A DNA stretch of 17,496 nucleotides from Spirochaetales bacterium (GTDB taxonomy: Bacteria; Spirochaetota; Spirochaetia; ARS1246): NCBI GenBank assembly GCA_016930115.1, contig JAFGHN010000065.1, positions 1 to 17,496 of the forward strand. Direction: 5' to 3'. The notes beneath the pieces are model-generated. The model worked only from the letters and a program-made list of their open reading frames with translations. It made no database searches and was not told the origin of the DNA. Positions 13,069 to 17,496 of the stretch are shown here, piece after piece. The translations under genes were made by a program, and so were the position numbers. Each line of letters starts with the position of its first letter. Position 1 is the stretch's first letter.

Positions 13069-14487
13069 ATGGCAGAAAAGATCACACCGAGAGATGAGGA
13101 CTACGCTCAATGGTACGTCGATATCGTGCTGAAGGCCCGCCTGGCTGATTACTCGCCGGTAAAAGGATGTATGGTTATCAGACCGCGCGGTTTTGCCCTC
13201 TGGGAACGCATGCAGGACATAATCGATTCCATGTTCAAGGCCACGGGTCATTCAAACGCCTATTTCCCGCTTCTTATTCCCGAAAGCTTTATCCGCAAAG
13301 AGGCCGAGCATATCGAGGGCTTTTCACCTGAGCTCGCGATCGTCACCCACGCCGGCGGCGAAAAGCTGGAGGAGCCGCTGGTATTGCGGCCGACCTCTGA
13401 AACGATCATCTGGGCGATGTATAAGAAGTGGATACAGTCGTACCGTGACTTGCCGATCCTCATCAATCAGTGGGCCAATGTTCTGCGATGGGAAAAGAGA
13501 ACCAGGCTTTTCTTGAGGACCACCGAGTTCCTCTGGCAGGAAGGGCATACCGCCCATGCAACAAGCGAAGAGGCGGTGGAAGAAACCCTGAAGATGCTCA
13601 ACGTTTACCGCACTTTTGCGGAGGAGTATCTTGCGCTGCCGGTGATCAGCGGGCGAAAATCGGAGCAGGAGAAGTTTGCGGGCGCGGTGGATACCTACGC
13701 CATAGAAGCGATGATGCAGGACCGGAGGGCGCTGCAGGCGGGGACCTCGCATTTCCTGGGGCAGAACTTTGCGAAGGCGTTTGATGTCACCTACCAGACC
13801 GCCAACGGCGATCTTGACTACGTCTGGGCGACCTCCTGGGGCGTCTCCACACGTCTTGTCGGCGCGTTGATCATGGCGCATTCCGATGATCGCGGGCTGG
13901 TTGTACCGCCCAGGGTTGCGCCGACGGAAGCGGTTATCGTTCCCATTTTCAAAAATGATACGAAAGAACGCGTGCTCGCCTACGCGAGGGAAATCGGCGG
14001 AACCCTTGGTGATTTTCGCGTCGAGATCGATACGGACGAACAGAACTCCCCCGGGTGGAAGTTTGCCGAATGGGAGTTGCTCGGTGTGCCCGTGAGAATA
14101 GAGATAGGCCCACGGGACGTCGATGCCGGAAAAGTCGTCCTGGTAAGGCGTGACACCGGCGAAAAAACAACGGTGCCGAGAAACAACGTTCCGGCGACGG
14201 TCAAATCGCTCCTGCAGGAAATCCAGAAGAGCCTCTATGAGAAGGCGAAAACGTTCCGGGAGGAAAACACCCGCGTTATCGGAGAATACGGAGAACTGAA
14301 GGAATTCTTCGACGGCCCCGGCGGTTTTGCTGTGTGCTCCTGGTGCGGAAACGGCGAATGCGAAACGAAGGTCAAGGACGAGACGAAGGCGACGATCCGC
14401 ATTTTGCAGGATCCAACCCCCGAAGGGCGGTGCGTGGTATGCGGGAACGCCGCACAGGCGAACGCCGTCTTTGCAAAAGCCTATTAA
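13069..14487 (+). CDS. proS: Prolyl-tRNA synthetase, archaeal/eukaryal type
   Basis: ProS charges tRNA(Pro) with proline in the cytoplasm. This is a class II synthetase of 472 residues, typical of the archaeal/eukaryal (type 3) form rather than the longer bacterial form with an editing insertion. Visible are VLRPTSETIIWAMYKKWI (105-122), motif 2 VLRWEKRTRLFLRTTEFLWQEGHTAH (138-163), motif 3 GALIMAHSDDRGLVVPPRVAP (265-285), an anticodon-binding domain (about 287-400) and a C-terminal zinc-binding domain with C423, C426, C431, C455 and C458. The chain ends in Ala-Tyr, as in type 3 enzymes whose terminal tyrosine reaches the active site. ATG 13069 has AAGG 7 nt upstream. A consensus promoter precedes it. 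Five cysteines lie in the zinc region, so which four bind is not fixed by sequence alone. Confidence 0.96.
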   Translation: MAEKITPRDEDYAQWYVDIVLKARLADYSPVKGCMVIRPRGFALWERMQDIIDSMFKATGHSNAYFPLLIPESFIRKEAEHIEGFSPELAIVTHAGGEKLEEPLVLRPTSETIIWAMYKKWIQSYRDLPILINQWANVLRWEKRTRLFLRTTEFLWQEGHTAHATSEEAVEETLKMLNVYRTFAEEYLALPVISGRKSEQEKFAGAVDTYAIEAMMQDRRALQAGTSHFLGQNFAKAFDVTYQTANGDLDYVWATSWGVSTRLVGALIMAHSDDRGLVVPPRVAPTEAVIVPIFKNDTKERVLAYAREIGGTLGDFRVEIDTDEQNSPGWKFAEWELLGVPVRIEIGPRDVDAGKVVLVRRDTGEKTTVPRNNVPATVKSLLQEIQKSLYEKAKTFREENTRVIGEYGELKEFFDGPGGFAVCSWCGNGECETKVKDETKATIRILQDPTPEGRCVVCGNAAQANAVFAKAY

Positions 14488-14535
14488 GCGGGTCGCCGGC
14501 GTGGCCGGGCCGGAGAGGAAGAGCACGGCCCGTTG

Positions 14536-14544
14536 TGGTATACT
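14536..14544 (+). promoter_or_regulatory. Possible extended -10 promoter of the beta-barrel-like gene
   Basis: TGG plus TATACT (14539-14544, 5 of 6) forms an extended -10 about 19 bp before ATG 14564. There is no clear -35, as is common for extended -10 promoters. The implied leader is about 13 nt and lacks a Shine-Dalgarno. Confidence 0.3.
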
Positions 14545-14563
14545 TCCTTCAAGACGACTCGTT

Positions 14564-15292
14564 ATGACCATGAGACCCCTGCTATTTGCCACAGTTTTTC
14601 TGCTTATCCCCTTTTTCCCTGCGTACGCAATCAATCTCGAAAGCATCGATGTGAAAGGTGGCATGATCTGGATTGGAAATGCGCCCGTCGACGACGCTGA
14701 AATAGACGCCGCGCCGGACCCGCTCACGACGGTTGTGGGCGTATCTCTTCCTGTCAGGTTCACGAGTTTCTTTTCGCTTGCGCCGGAGTTGAGGTATTAC
14801 GGTTTACCATACGGAGTCGAGTACGGAAGACCGGTTCCCGTGGAAATCGAATTCGCGGACTGGCCGTGGGTCATGGGGTTTCTTCTCGAACCGCGGGCTT
14901 TGTTTGATTTCAAGGTTGCACCGACTCTCTCTCTGGCGGCCTACGTTTCTCCGACCTTCCTCTTTCGTATTCCGGCGAGAACCTGGGGCGACGTGGACCG
15001 GGGAGAGATTGCCGCCTATCAGTATGGAAAGGGCCGTTTTTTCTATCCGGAAATCGGCCTCACGGTGGATTGGGAACTTCCGTTTCACATACGTTCAGGC
15101 CGGGCGGAGACCCTGAACGAAGGCGAGTTCGATGAAGTGGAACCTGATGAAGGCATTCCCATACACCTGGTGGCTGATTTGAACGCCTATTTTCCTCTCT
15201 TTCACGCCTGGGACGGAGAGAGCCTCAGATTTTACGATCAGTTCATGGCCTCCGGCACGGTGGGCCTGCGCTTCTCGCTGCCTGTTAGATAA
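14564..15292 (+). CDS. Predicted outer-membrane beta-barrel-like protein
   Basis: No named family is recognised. The 242 residues begin with a signal peptide (MTMRPLLFATVFLLIPFFPAYA, cleavage after AYA22). The rest alternates short amphipathic strands rich in Tyr, Phe and Trp with polar turns: VGVSLPVRF (58-66), LAPELRYYG (72-80), WVMGFLLEPRALFDFKVAP (102-120), LSLAAYVSPTFLFRI (122-136), FFYPEIGLTVDWELPF (159-174), HLVADLNAYFPLF (201-213) and a terminal GTVGLRFSLPVR. This layout suits a small eight- to ten-strand barrel in the outer membrane. The C-terminus lacks the usual final Phe. An acidic turn (184-197) is notable. The frame is open upstream into proS, but ATG 14564 (or 14570) starts the signal peptide. 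The tail overlaps the convergent transporter gene by 8 bp. Confidence 0.7.
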   Translation: MTMRPLLFATVFLLIPFFPAYAINLESIDVKGGMIWIGNAPVDDAEIDAAPDPLTTVVGVSLPVRFTSFFSLAPELRYYGLPYGVEYGRPVPVEIEFADWPWVMGFLLEPRALFDFKVAPTLSLAAYVSPTFLFRIPARTWGDVDRGEIAAYQYGKGRFFYPEIGLTVDWELPFHIRSGRAETLNEGEFDEVEPDEGIPIHLVADLNAYFPLFHAWDGESLRFYDQFMASGTVGLRFSLPVR

Positions 15293-16514
15293 AGTCTTTC
15301 GTTTGCACGTTTTCCTGCATCTTCTCGTGCCTGGCGACAAGCAGCGACGCAAAAGAAGCCGTTGTCACGTCCAGGAGCACCGCCACGCTGATCAGGATCG
15401 GTGCAACCGGTTTGAGGATCAGGTAACCTTCCTCATACCCGCCGCCATAAGCGGCGCAGAGTGAAGAGAGCGCTACAAATGCCCCGGCGCCGGGTACGCC
15501 GGCGAGGGTAAACGAGACGAGAAAAGAAAAGAGCATCACCCAAAATAGATCAAGCGCGGTGATACCCAGGCTCGAATATGAATTGATGATGACGATAAAC
15601 GAAACCGCTGAAACCATCGCGGTCCCCGCCCTGCCAAAAAGCGCAAAAAGCGGGAAGGTGGCGGAACCCACTTTTCTGGGGATCCCCAGATTTTCCTTGC
15701 CGTTCTTTATCAGAAACGCGAGACTGAAGTGGCTGTCACCGGAAGCGAGACCCGATATCGCCGGGGCGAGGGTGGCGTAGAGCCAGCGGAAAGGTTTTTC
15801 CTTTCCGAGAAGTAGAAACAGGAGCCCGGGATAGATCCCGCCGATCACGATAACCGTGTCGATGGCGAGAACGAGAAGCAACTGTCGGTGGAGGCCGATC
15901 TCAGGCGCGCTCAAGGTCTGCTGCACCAAAAAGGCGCTCAGCACAATCATCCCGAGACCCATGATTTCAAGCATGAACGTATTGATATGATAGAAAATCC
16001 TCGTCATTGAATCGAAGAACTGTACAACCGGCCTGGTAATCAGTCTGTCAAAGGTGAAATTGAGACCAAGGAAAAAAGCGAGGAAGCACAACGGGAGCAG
16101 AAAGTCGCCGTTCCCGCCGAATACCTCGAAGAGATTCCTCGGGAAAACCTGGAGCAGTACCTCTCTTACGCCCGGGCGGGTGAATACGATTTCTTCCTCG
16201 ATCACGATAGGTATCCGTTCCGGCGCCATGAGCAGGACCGATACGGCCCCGATGATGGAAAGAAGCGCGGTGGCCGCGACCATATACAGCAGCGTTCTGC
16301 CGTATACCCGCAGTACCTTCTTTTCGGATTTGAGCTCAAAGGTTCCAACCGCCAGTGAGAAGAATACGAGCGGGAAGACCGCATAACGTCCTATATTCAA
16401 CACGAGTCTGGACAGATACGAAAACACTTCGTAGCCCGAGTTTCCCAACGGGAGAAACAGGCCGAGGAGAACCCCTATAATGCCGCCCGCCAGCAGCTTG
16501 ATCCAGATTTTCAT
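15285..16514 (-). CDS. DAACS-family (dicarboxylate/amino acid:cation symporter) protein, divergent
   Basis: The DAACS (GltP/DctA/GltPh) family imports C4-dicarboxylates or acidic and neutral amino acids with Na+ or H+. These 409 residues match the fold: RYAVFPLVFFSLAVGTFEL (43-61), hairpin 1 PAISGLASGDSHFSLAFLI (251-269), hairpin 2 AGVPGAGAFVALSSL (338-352) and a final helix with LLDVTTASFASLLVAR (380-395). However, the helix 7 NMDGT motif, which binds Na+, reads GRAGT (294-298), and the helix 8 D-x2-RTxxNVxGD element keeps Asp382 but seems to lack the Arg, Asn and second Asp. Substrate and ion coupling are therefore likely altered. ATG 16514 has AGGG 9 nt upstream. It lies 11 bp after the SDR-like gene, so the two probably share a transcript. 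Confidence 0.85.
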   Translation of the reverse strand: MKIWIKLLAGGIIGVLLGLFLPLGNSGYEVFSYLSRLVLNIGRYAVFPLVFFSLAVGTFELKSEKKVLRVYGRTLLYMVAATALLSIIGAVSVLLMAPERIPIVIEEEIVFTRPGVREVLLQVFPRNLFEVFGGNGDFLLPLCFLAFFLGLNFTFDRLITRPVVQFFDSMTRIFYHINTFMLEIMGLGMIVLSAFLVQQTLSAPEIGLHRQLLLVLAIDTVIVIGGIYPGLLFLLLGKEKPFRWLYATLAPAISGLASGDSHFSLAFLIKNGKENLGIPRKVGSATFPLFALFGRAGTAMVSAVSFIVIINSYSSLGITALDLFWVMLFSFLVSFTLAGVPGAGAFVALSSLCAAYGGGYEEGYLILKPVAPILISVAVLLDVTTASFASLLVARHEKMQENVQTKDFI

Positions 16515-16525
16515 GAAGCTATACC

Positions 16526-17179
16526 CTACTTACGAAATAACCGCGGCCTCGACAGCCGCCCGGCGGCACCGTAACGGTACCACTTACCGCTCACATCACC
16601 CGCCCTGCCCGACAGTTGCTGCAGGATGAAACGGCTGTACCGTTGTGGTGACTCAACCGAACAATCGAACCCGTTAATGACAATGTTCTCATTCTGATAC
16701 AGCGTCGCGATGGAATCCGTCACTGCATGAAAGGCCGCCGTTGCCGCTGCGCAAAGTGGAAGCAGGGTTGAATCTTCAGGGGCATAGTTCACCATGGCAA
16801 GTATCCCCGACCGGTTCCTGACAAAAAACGAAAGGACCTCTCTCAGCAAGAAGAGATGGCCTTTCATTTCTGTGTCGACATATTCCTCTATCGCGACCGG
16901 GTTGAGCTCATGGACCGGCCGTTCGTCCTGGCGCGCCTCATGCAAGACAATTGCCGCATCGAGTCCACCAAAGGCGTTGATGCAGTCTATGAAAGATCTG
17001 CGTGTGGACAGAAACGACCTGCCGTTGCACCCGATGATGAGCGGGTTTTTGCCCTGGCCGGCGCCCGGCTTCTTGCCCCTTCTGGTAAGGGCCACCGTCC
17101 AGCCATCAATGCTCGCTTCCTCCGCAAGGGCGACACTCATGTCGGAATCACCCGGTATAATCAACATACGCTTGTCCAT
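16526..17179 (-). CDS. Degenerate short-chain dehydrogenase/reductase-fold protein
   Basis: The 217 residues follow the SDR pattern: an early beta strand MLIIPG (5-10), GGLDAAIVL (71-79), a helix with EEYVDTEMKGHLFLLREVLSFF (98-119), SGILAMV (124-130), then AAATAAFHAVTDSIATLYQNENIVINGFDC (144-173). The catalytic and cofactor motifs appear lost: TGxxxGxG reads PGDSDMSV (9-16), NNAG reads LHEA (79-82), the serine position reads Asn/Tyr (131-132), and YxxxK reads C143-AAA-T147. It may thus be a pseudoenzyme with a binding or regulatory role, perhaps for the cotranscribed transporter 11 bp downstream. ATG 17179 lacks a strong Shine-Dalgarno; Met5 (17167) is an alternative. Divergent from nadE. 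The SDR fold is fairly sure; the loss of activity is an inference from motifs. Confidence 0.75.
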   Translation of the reverse strand: MDKRMLIIPGDSDMSVALAEEASIDGWTVALTRRGKKPGAGQGKNPLIIGCNGRSFLSTRRSFIDCINAFGGLDAAIVLHEARQDERPVHELNPVAIEEYVDTEMKGHLFLLREVLSFFVRNRSGILAMVNYAPEDSTLLPLCAAATAAFHAVTDSIATLYQNENIVINGFDCSVESPQRYSRFILQQLSGRAGDVSGKWYRYGAAGRLSRPRLFRK

Positions 17180-17235
17180 GATCAGTGCCCATTCTGCTAT
17201 AACGCTTACTCATTTGCAAGCGCGGACAGCCCGTA

Positions 17236-17265
17236 TTGGCGGGCGGGCGTCTCTTCTGTTATGCT
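17236..17265 (+). promoter_or_regulatory. Possible promoter of nadE
   Basis: TTGGCG (17236-17241), 18 bp, then TATGCT (17260-17265) with an extended TG-n. Transcription would start near 17272, downstream of the GAGG ribosome site, which conflicts with use of that site. Low confidence. Confidence 0.2.
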
Positions 17266-17274
17266 GAGGCCCCA

Positions 17275-17496
17275 ATGAAAATAGGAATAGGACAGGTGAA
17301 CCCCACGATAGGGGATTTCGCGGGAAACAGGACGAAAATTATCGATGCAACCAGGCGCGGCATAGAAGACGGTGTTGATATCATCGTTTTTCCGGAGATG
17401 TGCCTCTGCGGATATCCGCCGAATGATCTACTCGATCACGACGCCTTTGCCCAGGAGAACCTGAAATCCCTCAGGCTGCTCCAGCGGGAATGCCCG
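17275..17496 (+). CDS. nadE: Glutamine-dependent NAD+ synthetase, N-terminal part
   Basis: The gene is cut by the window end; 74 codons are visible. They start a nitrilase-type glutaminase domain as found at the N-terminus of glutamine-hydrolysing NadE: IGIGQVNPTIGDFAGNRTKI (3-22), GVDIIVFPEMCLCGYPPNDLL (34-54). The Glu in FPEM is the expected first member of the Glu-Lys-Cys triad; the Lys and Cys and the ammonia-using synthetase domain lie outside the window. The enzyme makes NAD+ from deamido-NAD+, ATP and glutamine in the cytoplasm. ATG 17275 follows GAGG with 5 nt spacing. GYPPNDLL is characteristic of NadE over other nitrilases, so the call is good despite truncation. Confidence 0.9.
   Translation, partial: MKIGIGQVNPTIGDFAGNRTKIIDATRRGIEDGVDIIVFPEMCLCGYPPNDLLDHDAFAQENLKSLRLLQRECP

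Noticed and set aside
14496..14508. CCGGC-GTG-GCCGG hairpin after proS as a terminator
   Set aside because: Five-base-pair stem with no following T run.
13324..14763. Long open frame on the minus strand opposite proS
   Set aside because: Its product shows no family features and lies wholly opposite the strongly conserved proS and the start of the next gene; it reflects G+C-rich codon use.
1..17496. CRISPR array, tRNA or rRNA genes, insertion sequences, prophage
   Set aside because: No regularly spaced repeats, no cloverleaf-like intergenic sequence, no transposase or integrase, and intergenic gaps do not exceed 200 bp.

Overview
The window is ordinary bacterial chromosome, densely coded, mid-50s % G+C by eye, with no RNA gene, CRISPR array, insertion sequence or prophage that I can see. 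The gene content points to a free-living spirochaete: a long FapA (DUF342) protein, a DUF2259-type predicted secreted protein, a divergent membrane-anchored WecG/TagA protein, an archaeal-type prolyl-tRNA synthetase and a beta-barrel-like envelope protein. This assignment is inferred from gene families and is moderately confident.

Layout. 1-132 is the 3' end of an fxsA-like gene on the plus strand. 169-3115 is a minus-strand unit in which a secreted S41 (carboxy-terminal processing) protease leads, then rsmE, then a WecG/TagA-like protein. Divergent from it, 3223-8131 is a tight plus-strand unit: small membrane protein, fapA, lgt, and an NrpR-like winged-helix regulator. After a 144-bp gap rich in palindromes and repeats comes an FMN-binding glutamate synthase-family gene (8276-9916), then a Fur-family regulator (10062-10532) and, after a 196-bp AT-rich gap, a SEC59/VTE5-type CTP-dependent kinase-like membrane protein (10729-11370). 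A minus-strand polytopic membrane protein (11367-12137) converges on it. Plus-strand genes follow: a DUF2259-like secreted protein, proS behind a consensus sigma-70 promoter, and a beta-barrel-like envelope protein. A minus-strand pair (a degenerate SDR-fold protein, then a DAACS-type symporter) comes next, and the start of glutamine-dependent nadE closes the window.

Most interesting region: 7118-9916. NrpR is best known as the archaeal 2-oxoglutarate-responsive nitrogen repressor, which binds palindromes with a 6-bp spacer. Here a one-effector-domain NrpR-like protein lies directly upstream of a glutamate synthase-family gene. The gap between them carries a perfect 8-bp-arm palindrome with a 6-bp spacer, a second near-perfect copy over the predicted transcription start, and a third degenerate copy abutting the second and covering the predicted -10. 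This looks like a self-contained bacterial NrpR-type nitrogen circuit with a candidate operator different from the archaeal GGAA-N6-TTCC. The glutamate synthase-family protein is itself unusual: it has an N-terminal four-cysteine cluster, but no amidotransferase domain, no 3Fe-4S motif and no gltD neighbour.

Other points are tandem repetition of the FapA N-terminal domain, apparently degenerate active sites in three proteins (WecG/TagA-like, SDR-like and DAACS-like), and several genes without Shine-Dalgarno sequences whose candidate promoters abut the start codon.
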